The notes: generated by a model from the letters alone, not told the origin. A stretch of DNA of 64,000 nt from Heyndrickxia sp050281185 (GCF_050281185.1 NZ_JBNNWS010000001.1:62001-126000); one strand, 5' to 3'; shown: positions 35,664-45,267, counted from the stretch's first letter. Numbers and translations: made by a program.

Positions 35664-37199
35664 TTAATGTACTCTTGGGAAAACTCCCGGACCGATTGGA
35701 AGACCAAGGAAATACCAAACTACTAATAATAGAGTCCAAGCAATAAAGATAACAATGGGATACGGTAGTATTAAAGAATAATAAGTTCCGAGCTTTGCGT
35801 CTTTTTTGTACTCCTGTAAATAGCCAAGAAATAACGGCACAAACGGAGAGACAATCGCTACCGGAAGAACAGATGAGTCTGCAATCCTAAATACGATTTG
35901 GGCAAAAGCAGGATGGTAACCTAGCATCATAAACATTGGAATAAACACTGGCGCAAGTACAGACCAAATAGCTGACCCACTGGCAATAAACATACTTAAA
36001 AGCCCCGATAAAAACATTAAACCGATAAAAACTGGTGCACCTGTCATATTTAATTTTTCCAATAAATCCGTAATTGATATTGCAATAAATTTACCGGTAT
36101 TACTCCAGTTAAAAAACGCAACAAATTGTGAAAGAGGAAAAATCATGACTATGAATCCAGCCATATTTTTCATTGGATCCGTTAATAACTTAGGAATATC
36201 ATTTTGATTTTTAATAACTCCCACTTTTATCCCATACGTTAAGGCAACCGTAAAAAAGAAGAACATGATAATTGGAACAATACCAGACATAAACGGGGAC
36301 GGTATAACGCTTCCTGTTTCCGGATCCCTAAGAAGTGCGCCTTTAGGAACCACTAAAAGTGCTACAACTGCGATAAATATTACCGCTACGATTCCTGTTA
36401 ACCGTAGTGCTTTATTTTGTTGATCGGTTAATTTTTCTAATTTCACGTTATCTTCTTGTTTATATTTGCCTAATCTTGGTTCTACAAATTTATCTGTTAC
36501 TAGAGCAATTATCACTGTAAGCAGAATAACAGAGAACCCCATGAAAAACCAATTGTCTACCACGCTGACACTGATGTTTGAATTGATGGATGTTGAAACT
36601 TCTGAACTTATTCCCGATAACAATACATCAGTAGTTACAATAAGTAGGTTTGCTGTAAACCCCGATCCTACCCCTGCAATTGCAGCAAGCAAACCAGCAA
36701 TAGGATTACGACCGACAGCACGGAAAATGAGTGCTCCGAGTGGAGGCATAATAACGAATGCAGCATCGGACGAAACATGACTAAAAAACGCAACAAATAC
36801 TACGAGATAACTTGCATATTTAGCCGAAACTTTTAACGACATTTTGCGAATTACAGTTTCAAGTAACCCTACTTTTTCTGCTAGACCTAATGCAAGTACA
36901 AGGGCTAAAATATACCCTAGGGGTAAGAAAGTTGAGAAATTTTTGATAACATTAGGTAAAATCCATTGAATTCCTTCTGCACTTAATAGATTTTTAACGA
37001 AAACTTGTTCATTATTTGTTGGATCTGTAACTGAAACATGGAATATCGATAGTACAGCGGTTGCTATACACAAAATAAAAATCAAATAAATAAACAATAA
37101 AAATGGATGTGGGATTTTATTCCCTACACGCTCCACCCATTTAAAAAAACCTCTCTGTCCTTCATTATTTGTCTTTAAACGCTTTGCAAGTTCTGCCAT
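35664..37199 (-). CDS. abgT: AbgT-family p-aminobenzoyl-glutamate transporter, 511 aa
   Basis: A hydrophobic protein with about 9-12 membrane segments and AbgT-family landmarks: FFKWVERVGNKIPHPFLLF at the N-terminus, SSDAAFVIMPPLGALIF, AGVGSGFTANLL, and ADSSVLPVAIVSPFVPLF. E. coli AbgT imports p-aminobenzoyl-glutamate; other members export sulfonamides. Genes for two M20 amidohydrolases follow in the same direction, making an uptake-and-cleavage operon. GGAGG lies before the ATG. A 16-bp split palindrome lies upstream at 37431-37460. Confidence 0.9.
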   Translation of the reverse strand: MAELAKRLKTNNEGQRGFFKWVERVGNKIPHPFLLFIYLIFILCIATAVLSIFHVSVTDPTNNEQVFVKNLLSAEGIQWILPNVIKNFSTFLPLGYILALVLALGLAEKVGLLETVIRKMSLKVSAKYASYLVVFVAFFSHVSSDAAFVIMPPLGALIFRAVGRNPIAGLLAAIAGVGSGFTANLLIVTTDVLLSGISSEVSTSINSNISVSVVDNWFFMGFSVILLTVIIALVTDKFVEPRLGKYKQEDNVKLEKLTDQQNKALRLTGIVAVIFIAVVALLVVPKGALLRDPETGSVIPSPFMSGIVPIIMFFFFTVALTYGIKVGVIKNQNDIPKLLTDPMKNMAGFIVMIFPLSQFVAFFNWSNTGKFIAISITDLLEKLNMTGAPVFIGLMFLSGLLSMFIASGSAIWSVLAPVFIPMFMMLGYHPAFAQIVFRIADSSVLPVAIVSPFVPLFLGYLQEYKKDAKLGTYYSLILPYPIVIFIAWTLLLVVWYFLGLPIGPGVFPRVH

Positions 37200-37546
37200 A
37201 TAACTCCTCCTATTGCTCTTTTATCGCTTAATCTGTTTTCTTAAAACGGAACTACTTCCAAACACTATTGTAAAACAGCCTTTTTCCATCCTCACTAGAT
37301 TGGATCCTGCGGACAATCGTTCAATCAATGAAGGCGCTTTCCAAATTAAGTTTTTTGTATTTAACTGTTTTAAATGTGTTATTGAGAAACTAAATAAAGA
37401 AAAATCAGTTGGCGTTTCTCATTTTTTTATTTAACGAATAACTAGCGAATTTTTCGTTAATTTGATTATATTCGTATAAATCTTTTGTTTCAATAGAATT
37501 TTGAAAATTTTCTACTAAAAAAAACGACATCCATTATTTGGTGTCG
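37200..37546. other. Control region upstream of abgT
   Basis: No gene. It contains the inverted repeat at 37431-37460 and the terminator of the upstream regulator gene. Confidence 0.5.
37431..37460. promoter_or_regulatory. Candidate operator upstream of abgT
   Basis: TTAACGAA and TTCGTTAA face each other across 14 bp, and a third related word, AGCGAA, lies inside the spacer. It sits between the regulator gene and abgT, about 230 bp before the abgT start. Confidence 0.5.
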
Positions 37547-37550
37547 TTAT
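37517..37550 (-). terminator. Terminator of the regulator gene
   Basis: AACGACA pairs with TGTCGTT around a loop. Leftward it is followed by eight T residues, and the stop codon overlaps the stem. Confidence 0.7.
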
Positions 37551-38848
37551 TTTAACTTATATACTTTTCGAGGCCGTCCGCGAGATCCAGGAATTTCTTC
37601 GCCAATACACTCAGCCAGACCATTCTCATACAAACCGTTCATAATCCGCTGAACATTACGGACGGTCATATTTAATCGAGCAGCCAACTCTGCCGTTGTA
37701 AATCCTTCCCATCCCATACTGCTAGTCAATGCTTCTATTTTCTTATAGGTTTTAATACTAATGTTAGCGTTTTTTAATTTATCGATTAGTTCTTTATCAT
37801 CGGAGCGGTACGAATAGGTTAATTCCTCCTTCTGTCCAATCGATTCAACGATTATACCATCTTCTTGAACAGCAACAATGTGATCGTCTTCTTTTTCCTT
37901 CGAATGCTGAATTGCTTTACGAGCATTAATTTCAGCCGAAAAGGCGGTTTCTCCAAATCCAATTCCAACGCGAACGGGTAGATCAGTCTCCAGAGTCAAC
38001 TGTTTAACAGTATTGTAGAGTCTATCGATTTCCCTTTCAATTGCACCGCGAGTGCTAAAAATTTGATAGCGCCCATTTCCATTTTCTAAAAGTGACCCAT
38101 CTAACCTCTCGCAAAGCTGAAGTAAGTTTTGTTTTATTCTTAGCTCCATTTGTTGAAGATGATATCTGGCTTCAGTTTTATCCACAATTTGATCAAATTG
38201 ACTAATCTCTATTATTTCAACTCCAATTTGACTTTCCTTGAAATAAGAACTTTTCACTTTACCAACAACAATCTTCATTGCTTGTCTAATCTCCATTTTC
38301 GTGACACGAATACGATAAACGGGAATCTTCTCTTTTTTCAAGGCTTGATAAACAGAATTTAAGCCCGTTAAGACCCCATTTATTTTTCCGTCTCTCCATA
38401 ATTGAAGATGAAATTGTGTTATTGCATTAGAATCATAGTCTTCATCAAATGTCTTCACGAATATATTTTCAGTTGAAATATCCAACTCTTGCAGCGATTC
38501 TAGTAAATCTCGTTCTTCAGGTTGAATCATATCGATAGAAATCTTGTTGGCAAATTGTTTTTGTTCAAAAAACAGTTGGATAATACTTTTGTAGAGGCTT
38601 GCCCCTATAAGCGGACAATAGACAATATCGGCATTTTTACCCAAAATCTTTTTCGCCAATGTATAAGGAATCGGACCTGAAAAAAACCAGCCATCTACTT
38701 CTCCTTGATGATTTGTTACGATTTCTTTTACTTCTCCAACATCATCATATGGAAAAGTGATAAATGTTATCTCATGTTCAAATTCATTAGCAACTTCTAG
38801 AATTCGCTCAATAGATTGGATCGGACCTACTACCCCAATACGATTCAT
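37547..38848 (-). CDS. Transcriptional regulator with GGDEF-like middle and C-terminal winged helix, 433 aa
   Basis: Residues 1-200 resemble a periplasmic-binding-like sensor (MNRIGVVGPIQSIERILEVA). The middle part has a degenerate GGDEF/cyclase-like segment, LPVRVGIGFGETAFSAEINARKA at about 298-320, as in PucR/CdaR regulators. The C-terminus is a winged helix: FTTAELAARLNMTVRNVQRIM then SRGRPRKVY. It lies directly upstream of abgT in the same direction and probably controls the amidohydrolase operon. The start is ATG at 38848, with GAGGAG 11 nt upstream. Confidence 0.75.
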   Translation of the reverse strand: MNRIGVVGPIQSIERILEVANEFEHEITFITFPYDDVGEVKEIVTNHQGEVDGWFFSGPIPYTLAKKILGKNADIVYCPLIGASLYKSIIQLFFEQKQFANKISIDMIQPEERDLLESLQELDISTENIFVKTFDEDYDSNAITQFHLQLWRDGKINGVLTGLNSVYQALKKEKIPVYRIRVTKMEIRQAMKIVVGKVKSSYFKESQIGVEIIEISQFDQIVDKTEARYHLQQMELRIKQNLLQLCERLDGSLLENGNGRYQIFSTRGAIEREIDRLYNTVKQLTLETDLPVRVGIGFGETAFSAEINARKAIQHSKEKEDDHIVAVQEDGIIVESIGQKEELTYSYRSDDKELIDKLKNANISIKTYKKIEALTSSMGWEGFTTAELAARLNMTVRNVQRIMNGLYENGLAECIGEEIPGSRGRPRKVYKLK

Positions 38849-39374
38849 TATTTTCCCCACTCCTCAAACGTAGCATTTTCAATAGTTTATTTTTATTATA
38901 CTTTTATATAACAGAGGAAAGCTCGAACAAACGGCGCCAGACCTATCATTATCTATAAGTTCTTTCTTAATATTTTAGCAGTTAAGAAAATAAAATGCTG
39001 AAATTACATTTTTAAATCATAATGTAGAGGATTCCACAAATTCAATATTTATCTTATACCATTGAAGAAGTATGGTGATTTGAGAGAACTTTAATACATT
39101 TTTTTCTATACCATTTTTTATCAATACTAGATAAAAAAAATTAAGAGAGTAATTACGAAAATTTATGAGTGGTTTTGAAAGGTTTTTTATCAATAAATGT
39201 TCATTTTAGGATTAAATTTTTTGAATAACCAAAATAACCCCCTGCTAAAACACCTGACTTAATTCCACGTTTTCCTATTTAGGTTATATAAAGATTTGCT
39301 ACACCCCCCATTTTGAATGACTTTTAATATCCCAGTCACAATTTACAAAAAGCTTTTGCTTTATTAAAACTAAT
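38849..39374. other. Gene-free AT-rich spacer
   Basis: No open frame or structured element could be supported. It ends at the left edge of the IS1595-type element. Confidence 0.5.
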
Positions 39375-39401
39375 GGCTTTGTTAAACGTTATTGTTGATA
39401 T

Positions 39402-39430
39402 TTGATAATTACGAACGGACGTTCTATAAT
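39402..39430 (+). promoter_or_regulatory. Transposase promoter
   Basis: TTGATA (39402-39407), a 17-bp spacer, then a perfect TATAAT (39425-39430), 35 nt before the transposase ATG. Confidence 0.75.
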
Positions 39431-39464
39431 AAGGGTAATATCACTGTTCGGAGATGATTTGCCC

Positions 39465-40511
39465 ATGGATTTAAAAGAACTAAAAAAGCTTGCTGATACG
39501 TTAGACGATACTGGTAAACGAGAACTTATCTACTTTTTGCAGTCACGAACCAAGGGAGTTGCGGTTCCTCTTCGAGCGATTGATGAAATTCAAGAGCAGA
39601 AGCATAAAGATGGGCTTGTTTGCCCGCATTGCAAAAACCATTCTGTCGTGCGATTTGGAAAGTACGATGTAAAAACCCGTTCAGGAATAGTCAAACGTCA
39701 ACGCTATCGTTGTAAGTCGTGCCGTCAAACGTTTAACGATCTTACGAATACCCCGTTACAGCGGACAAGAAGACCCCATCTTTGGATTAAATTCATGGAA
39801 TACATGATTGAGAGCTATTCATTAAGGAATTGTGCCGAGAAGATGTTTGGCGAGGTTACACATGTAACCTTGTTTTACTGGCGGCATAAGATTCTCTCTG
39901 CTCTAAAGCAGATTCCAACTGAAGCATTTCAAGATATTGTAGAAATAGATGAAACTTATTTCTTGTTCTCTGAAAAAGGTAGACGGAACATCACCGAACG
40001 CAAGCCACGTAAACGTGGTGGCAAAGCAAAATATCGTGGTATAAGCCATGATCAAGTGTGCGTACTGGTTGCCCGTGACCGACAAAAAATGACGTACTCT
40101 GGCGTTCTTGGACGTGGGCGAATTCGAACAACGAAATTGGATGAAGCGATTGGTGGTCATTTATCCGACTCAAATGTGCTATGCACTGATTCATGGAGGG
40201 CATTCAGTTCCTATGCAAAAACCAAAGGCTTAGAACATTATCGATTCAAGTCCGATGGGAAACTGCGAGTAAAAGGCGTGTACCATATCCAAAACGTCAA
40301 TAGCTACCATAGCCGCTTGAAGAAATGGATGGATCGCTTTAATGGTGTTGCAACGAAGTATTTACAGCATTATTTGGCTTGGTTTCGTTATTTAGACAGC
40401 AAGGAATATGAGAATACCACATCGAATAAGAAAAATATGTTGGTCAAATCATGCCTGTTTACTGTGACCGACACAAATACCAAACTTCGGCTTTCTGCTT
40501 ATTTTTGTTAA
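39465..40511 (+). CDS. IS1595-family transposase, 348 aa
   Basis: An N-terminal zinc ribbon (VCPHCKNHSVVRFG then RYRCKSCRQTF) is followed by a DDE domain. It shows VEIDETYF at about 162, CTDSWRAF, and HIQNVNSYHSRLKKWMDRF, where the asparagine-type third acidic site is usual for IS1595. It catalyses cut-and-paste or replicative movement of the element. The start is ATG at 39465 with CGGAG upstream. The reading frame is intact, so the element may still be active if its ends are. Confidence 0.9.
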   Translation: MDLKELKKLADTLDDTGKRELIYFLQSRTKGVAVPLRAIDEIQEQKHKDGLVCPHCKNHSVVRFGKYDVKTRSGIVKRQRYRCKSCRQTFNDLTNTPLQRTRRPHLWIKFMEYMIESYSLRNCAEKMFGEVTHVTLFYWRHKILSALKQIPTEAFQDIVEIDETYFLFSEKGRRNITERKPRKRGGKAKYRGISHDQVCVLVARDRQKMTYSGVLGRGRIRTTKLDEAIGGHLSDSNVLCTDSWRAFSSYAKTKGLEHYRFKSDGKLRVKGVYHIQNVNSYHSRLKKWMDRFNGVATKYLQHYLAWFRYLDSKEYENTTSNKKNMLVKSCLFTVTDTNTKLRLSAYFC

Positions 40512-40611
40512 GCTAACTGGCAGTTTATTGGAATAATTTTAGTGTACATTGCAGGTAAAAGATGGATTATTGGCGAAATCATTCACATCATAAATTAAGG
40601 AGTGTATACCA

Positions 40612-41067
40612 TTGCCACTTACTGAAAGGAAAGTAATGGATTCGAAAAATGGGTTAGAATTGCAAGATTTAAGGAACGAAAAGATTCATATGGTTTGTTT
40701 TAAGGAGTCAGACTTTCACGGTATTGATATGCGATATACATCATTTGCTCACACAAACTTTGTAAATTCAAATTGGGAACATATTTACTTCTCAAATGTG
40801 CATATCAATATGATTCAGATGGGCGGAACCATATTCGAAAATATTGTTAGACCAAATGCCGAAAGAAGTCAGTTATCCGAAGAGCCTGGAACCGACGGGT
40901 GGGTTAATGTTGAGCCAGTAATTTTCAAAAACAGTGATTTAAGTACCGCCATATTTGATGCATGTAATCTTTCAAAAGTCGAACTTAGAAATTGTAATAT
41001 TGAGGGATTAAGTATTGATGGAATTCTAGTAAAAGATTTGTTAGAACGTTATAAGGATAACATTTAG
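40612..41067 (+). CDS. Pentapeptide-repeat-like protein, 151 aa
   Basis: Imperfect pentapeptide-type repeats (A/D-L/F-X-X patterns) run through residues about 25-140: SDFHGIDMRYTSFAHTNFVN, then NSDLSTAIFDACNLSKVELRNCN. Such repeats fold as a quadrilateral beta-helix. A Gly/Pro-rich loop at about 85-95 interrupts them. Some family members protect gyrase, but no such role is shown here. The start is TTG at 40612, with AAGGAG 9 nt upstream. It has its own terminator. Confidence 0.8.
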   Translation: MPLTERKVMDSKNGLELQDLRNEKIHMVCFKESDFHGIDMRYTSFAHTNFVNSNWEHIYFSNVHINMIQMGGTIFENIVRPNAERSQLSEEPGTDGWVNVEPVIFKNSDLSTAIFDACNLSKVELRNCNIEGLSIDGILVKDLLERYKDNI

Positions 41068-41100
41068 TTCACTTAATACGACGGGTACGATAGCTCAATG

Positions 41101-41130
41101 AACCGCCTTTTCAACCAAGGCGGTTTTCTT
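41101..41130 (+). terminator. Terminator after the pentapeptide-repeat gene
   Basis: AACCGCC pairs with GGCGGTT and is followed by TTCTT. Confidence 0.7.
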
Positions 41131-41172
41131 ATGGTCCAATATCAACATTAGAATTAACATAGCCAAACTAAT

Positions 41173-41210
41173 AAAAAACCTACAAAGGAAAAATCCTAAT
41201 GTAGGTTTTT
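41173..41210 (-). terminator. Terminator of the L,D-transpeptidase gene
   Basis: AAAACCTACA pairs with TGTAGGTTTT; leftward it continues into six T residues. Confidence 0.8.
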
Positions 41211-41213
41211 GTT

Positions 41214-42104
41214 TTAGTATTTGTTTAGTTCTTGAATAGGTGTTTGAATGATTACTGGCTTCTTTTTAGGATCCAACCACTTCAAAATTTTTACGACATT
41301 TGTTTGAGAGGTTGCTGTACATCCAAGCGTATAACTACTTCCAATATGGAAAAAGATAGCACTGCCTTTGTATGGCACACGTTTGGTGTTGTAGTTGATG
41401 ACAAAACCATAAGTGTATGCTGAGATATTCATATTTTCAGCACTCTTCCATTGGCCTTTTGTTTTCTTTCGAGATTGCCAAGTATTATAAAGTTTAGATG
41501 TAGGATCATCCACCCAAACATCATCACTCGTAATTTTACGGTATAGCATCTTTGTTCCCGGATTTTTATATCGACCAAATGCTGTGCTGATTGTAAACTT
41601 CCCAATCGGAGCTCTTTTTGCACCTTCACTCATATTTGAGGCAGAAGCAAATCCATTTTTACCAATATATCCTTTTGTGGTTAAAACAGAAACCCATTGT
41701 CCTTTTGAATTTTTCTCAAAGGTACGAATTTCAGCAATAGAGGTATTTTTCCCGTTAGAAGTCACAAGAATTAATTGCTTGTTGCTTCCAACTGTTTTTA
41801 ATCCTGCTGCTAAATTCTTTGGAGCTGCTGGTTTTTTCGTTGTTAAATACTTACTAGAAGCCCAACCTGTTTTACTTCCGACTGTTACTTTATCCCAAGA
41901 ACCAGTAGTTTGTGTAACCTTTACAGCATGATTCTTCTTAACTGTTGTGACAACCTTGAACTTGGTGCTTGGACCGCTACGAACGTTCAATACACTTGCT
42001 GTAACATATTTTGTTTTGCTCGTTGCAGCTTTAGAAGGTTTAGCAATATAAAGTCCTGCAAATACAACGAAAATTGCAACAAAGGTTGCAAATACCTTTT
42101 TCAT
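41214..42104 (-). CDS. Secreted SH3b / L,D-transpeptidase-type protein, 296 aa
   Basis: The signal peptide is MKKVFATFVAIFVVFAGLYI. A bacterial SH3 domain covers about residues 30-95 (VTASVLNVRSGPSTKFKVV, WDKVTVGSKTGW). The C-terminal half is a YkuD-like L,D-transpeptidase with APIGKFTISTAFG and the catalytic Cys in FFHIGSSYTLGCTATS. The usual SHGC is changed to LGC, as in a known divergent branch. It acts on cell-wall peptidoglycan. The start is ATG at 42104, with AAGGAG 9 nt upstream. Confidence 0.85.
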   Translation of the reverse strand: MKKVFATFVAIFVVFAGLYIAKPSKAATSKTKYVTASVLNVRSGPSTKFKVVTTVKKNHAVKVTQTTGSWDKVTVGSKTGWASSKYLTTKKPAAPKNLAAGLKTVGSNKQLILVTSNGKNTSIAEIRTFEKNSKGQWVSVLTTKGYIGKNGFASASNMSEGAKRAPIGKFTISTAFGRYKNPGTKMLYRKITSDDVWVDDPTSKLYNTWQSRKKTKGQWKSAENMNISAYTYGFVINYNTKRVPYKGSAIFFHIGSSYTLGCTATSQTNVVKILKWLDPKKKPVIIQTPIQELNKY

Positions 42105-42457
42105 CAACTTCTTCTCCTTGCTTTAAAGTACTAAGACTTGCATTTTTTAATCACGCCTTTATTATAAGTCAATTTTATCTATCAATCTATTTCCTATGAT
42201 ATTTTGGTAAGAACGATGTATTAAAATAGGAAATGTTGGTAATTCATTAAATCAGTTTACTCTTTCATGTCCATAAAAGTAGTTCAAACTTAATCCTATA
42301 TCCGTAAGTAAAAAATAGTCCCCACCTTTATAGCAAATGGGGACTTTAAGAATTCTTTATGTAATCTGTTAAAAACTATGCAAGGTGTAGCTGTGCCTTG
42401 CACGCCCGAGTAGTACATATGAAAGATTATATATTATTAAACAAAAGGAGGATATAT
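42105..42457. other. Spacer, no gene seen
   Basis: Divergent region between the transpeptidase and HNH genes. A TCCCCACCTTTATAGCAAATGGGGA hairpin (42319-42343) is the only structure. Confidence 0.4.
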
Positions 42458-43315
42458 GTGAGTACAACAGACCTGCCAAAACCAAGTACTATTAAGAGAC
42501 TATTTGCTGTTTCTAGAAAAAATTGTGCATTCCCTAAGTGCCCTAATAAACTAGTTGAAGGGAAAAAAGTTACAGGGGGAATTTGTCATATAAAAGCTCG
42601 TTCAGAAGGAAGCCCCAGATATGACTCCAATCAAATTCATGAAAAGAGACGAGGATTTGATAATCTTATCCTTATGTGTCCAATACATCTTGACAAAATA
42701 GATAGTGATGAGAAATCGTACACAGTTGAAAGGTAACTTGCATAAATGAAAAGCCATGAGGAAGCAAATGAGCCGCTGAATGAAGATGATATTAGTATGG
42801 AAACGGTTAACCAGTTAGTAGTTAATATGAATGTTGAAACAAAAATACAGATTCTAAACGAATATCAAAATAATGGTCAGCTTGCAAATATAATTGTAAA
42901 TTACATTATTCCTGATTTACCAGTTAAAAGTAAAAAAATAAGCAGCCGTATATTGCTTACAAACATAGAAAACAATGTTAATGAATTAAAAGCACGGCAA
43001 GAAGAAGCACGAGGAATTGTTACATCATCTATCCACATAACCTCTAAACGGGAACAATTATATGAAGATATTTCGGATTATTTGAATATAAATGATTCCG
43101 CTACTTTATTAACATTTTATGAAAATTTAGCTTCTTTTAATGATTTTCTAAAGAATGCTGAAGACTATTTTCAAAATAATAATATTCGAAAAGGTATACC
43201 GATGTTAGATTATAGTGTAAATAAAATAAGTAGAACCTACGAAGGACAATTACATACAATTTTTGATAATAACTTAGATTCTTTAATAGAAAGGTTAAGG
43301 GTCTTAGCTACGTAA
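42458..43315 (+). pseudogene. HNH-type endonuclease gene split by two in-frame TAA codons
   Basis: The GTG start at 42458 has AAAGGAGG upstream. Residues 1-93 carry a zinc/HNH-like core: NCAFPKCPNKL, GGICHIKARSEG, and NLILMCPIHLDKID. The frame stops at 42734-42736 and again at 42743-42745, then continues in the same frame from 42746. It carries the usual family continuation (MKSHEEANE) and about 190 helical residues. Relatives read TVERL--MK without stops. The second half has no ribosome site, so this is most likely a decayed nuclease. Read-through is possible but unproven. Confidence 0.75.
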
Positions 43316-43475
43316 AATCAAACTCAATATAAGAGGATTGATATAAATTTAATTAATAAATATATATATAAGATAGATAATTTATTGAAGATTAACCTTA
43401 ATTCCTGACTTGATGAATATTTTACAATCATATTTGAATAATAGAGAAATAAACTAGGAAGGAGTAAACATACAT

Positions 43476-43994
43476 TTGACTAAAAATAAACTTATTATTT
43501 TATTTATTGGATTATCTTTCTTTCTCAGTGGGTGGCAATCCGTTAAAGCATCCCAACAAAAGAGTATAGAAAAAGACTATTATGACCTGGGTTTTAAGTC
43601 CGTTTCGAATGCAATACAGGAAACAGAATCTTATTATAAAACAAACTTAGATTTACCAAAAAAATTACCGCCACTGGATTTTACGCACTCTTTCGGAAGA
43701 TTTAATGAAGAAAATGAGAGTCTTGAAATTGAATACTTAAATGAGGAAAAACATTTTAAGTATATTATAAATGTCATTCCTGCTAAAGAAAGGGGGAAAT
43801 TACTTTCAAGTACAGATGCAATAATCCCTCTAAAAGACGGAACAGAAGCTTATTATACAACATCGGGGATAAATGGAAGGGATTTAATTACTTTTATGTT
43901 TGAAAAAAATAATTGGATTTATATATTAAGTATTGAGGAAGACCTAATAGACAAGCCTTTGCCAACGCTAGTAGGAATTGCAAACTCATTATAA
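43476..43994 (+). CDS. Secreted hypothetical protein, 172 aa
   Basis: An N-terminal signal-like segment (LIILFIGLSFFLSGW) ends without a clear lipobox cysteine. The mature part is mixed alpha/beta, with GTEAYYTTSGINGRDLITFMFEKNNWIYIL near the C-terminus. This resembles DUF4367-type extracytoplasmic domains, but not firmly. The start is TTG at 43476, with GGAAGGAG 12 nt upstream. A strong hairpin follows. The function is unknown. Confidence 0.65.
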   Translation: MTKNKLIILFIGLSFFLSGWQSVKASQQKSIEKDYYDLGFKSVSNAIQETESYYKTNLDLPKKLPPLDFTHSFGRFNEENESLEIEYLNEEKHFKYIINVIPAKERGKLLSSTDAIIPLKDGTEAYYTTSGINGRDLITFMFEKNNWIYILSIEEDLIDKPLPTLVGIANSL

Positions 43995-44017
43995 ATCTAA
44001 TGCACTACAAATAAAAA

Positions 44018-44065
44018 TCCCCCAATAAGCTGTTCGTTTTAACTTATAAACAACTTATTGGGGGA
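44018..44065. terminator. Strong hairpin between convergent genes
   Basis: A 12-bp stem, TCCCCCAATAAG with CTTATTGGGGGA, around a 24-nt loop. It serves the gene ending at 43994 and the leftward pseudogene. Confidence 0.7.
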
Positions 44066-44099
44066 GATATTAAATTGGATTATAGATTAACCTTCGTAT

Positions 44100-44522
44100 T
44101 TACCTTAATCTATAAAAGTCAGACAAAGAATTTGTGTGAAGTTGGTACCAACCTTCAGTAGCATTGTTTGTTCTAGATTCCCAGAAGACATCATATTTCC
44201 CTCCTGGACTTTTTAAACCACTAAATATCATTGTAGCATAGAAATCGGAATCCACATTTCATGTATGTTCAGTCTTACCTATAGCAGGGTGGTAAATCTC
44301 CCAAAAAGTATGTGCTTTTTGTCCTTTATGAATCCCACGTTGATTAACTGTTACATAAAGTGTAGTGTCACCCGAACCTAGGTATACCCTTGCCTGACCC
44401 CAGTCACCAACCCTATCGGGTCTCAAAGTCCATCGTGGAGAGTCGTATGCTGCTGCAAAAGTTGTTGCAGAAAAGCCTAAAACAAAAATCGAAACAAGAA
44501 GTAAAGAAAATCCCTTTTTAAT
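44100..44522 (-). pseudogene. Secreted protein gene with lost start and internal TGA
   Basis: Leftward frame of 140 codons: signal peptide (KKGFSLLLVSIFVLGFSATTFAAA), then a beta-rich domain with YDSPRWTLRPDRVGDWG, TLYVTVNQRGIHKGQKAHTF and a C-terminal SLSDFYRLR. The codon at the expected start is ATT (44522-44520), 8-14 nt after GGGAGG; it may once have been ATG. An in-frame TGA at 44269-44271 (between EHT and NVDSD) probably replaced TGG. No family recognised. Too broken to be listed by simple ORF calling. Confidence 0.7.
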
Positions 44523-44618
44523 CTTTTGATTTTTCCTCCCTATTGGTTATTTGTATAGATTTGAAGATTAATTCCTAATAAACTAAAACATAAACTAAAC
44601 AAATAGTCTTTCAGTCAA

Positions 44619-44807
44619 CTAACGAAATTTTTTTGATAAATAAGGTCTTTTGTTATCTGTTGTAAACGGATTTTCGACAGCATGAACAACCAAATTAGTT
44701 AAAGATTGAACTCCTTCCGGAAGATTCATAGAGAGTTTAATAATTCCCCTTAAATCTGCAGATACAAACTTAACATCCGATTTTATTTGTGATGCTAGTA
44801 TAGATTT
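44619..44807 (-). pseudogene. Fragment of an unknown gene, C-terminal 62 codons
   Basis: An open leftward frame without a start codon or ribosome site, reading KSILASQIKSDVKFVS, IKLSMNLPEGVQSLTNLVV and ending PYLSKKFR. Codon use looks protein-like. It is probably the 3' remnant of a gene cut by rearrangement. Confidence 0.4.
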
Positions 44808-45029
44808 TTAAAGAGGAGAAAAAGAGAACATGCCTAGTTGTAATATTCTGAAGATGAGTTTAAGTGTGTACTTATTTGTGAGATTTTCAACCCCAAATTA
44901 TAAATTCCCTAATAAAAATAATCTTAACACTGTACGTTCTATATGTTTTACTACTGCACTTAATTCAAGACCTAGTTAATGACCGACGATAATCAATCCT
45001 TATAATATTTTTTTATTATCTAACAAATC

Positions 45030-45150
45030 TTGAGCCTTCCCATTGTCGGAAAGGCTCTTTACTCACTGATATATCTCTTATTGTTCTTTCCTTACAAGTA
45101 GTGAACAGCACTCCACATGTCCAGAATGTATGTTGCAACACATAGGATGC
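45030..45150 (-). repeat. Repeated gene tail plus hairpin, copy 2
   Basis: Leftward reading ends NIHSGHVECCSLLVRKEQ and stop. It is followed by CAGTGAGTAAAGAGCC and a hairpin (GAGCCTTCC with GGAAAGGCTC, 45032-45057). It matches copy 1 at 32612 in order and wording. Confidence 0.6.
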
Positions 45151-45267
45151 TGATGGGATATACAATTCTTTTAAAACAAAGCTAATAATTTCAAATGGCT
45201 CGATGTCTCTCCACATGAGTGCGTGTGCAAATAACACATTAAAATTCTTTAAGGTAAAACAGCTTAA

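Larger units (their letters stand above)
39375..40530 (+). mobile_element. IS1595-family insertion sequence
   Basis: The left edge is set at GGCTTTGTTAAACG, a terminal-like sequence before the transposase promoter. The right end is uncertain: no convincing inverted copy was found after the transposase stop, nor a target duplication. The right boundary is approximate. Confidence 0.6.

Noticed and set aside
39375..40560. Terminal inverted repeats and target duplication for the IS1595-type element
   Set aside because: The left end is plausible, but no convincing inverted copy or 8-bp duplication was found on the right side.
45016..45237. Leftward 73-codon open frame
   Set aside because: It overlaps the repeated tail and terminator in a different frame, has no ribosome site, and its relative at 32612 uses the other frame.
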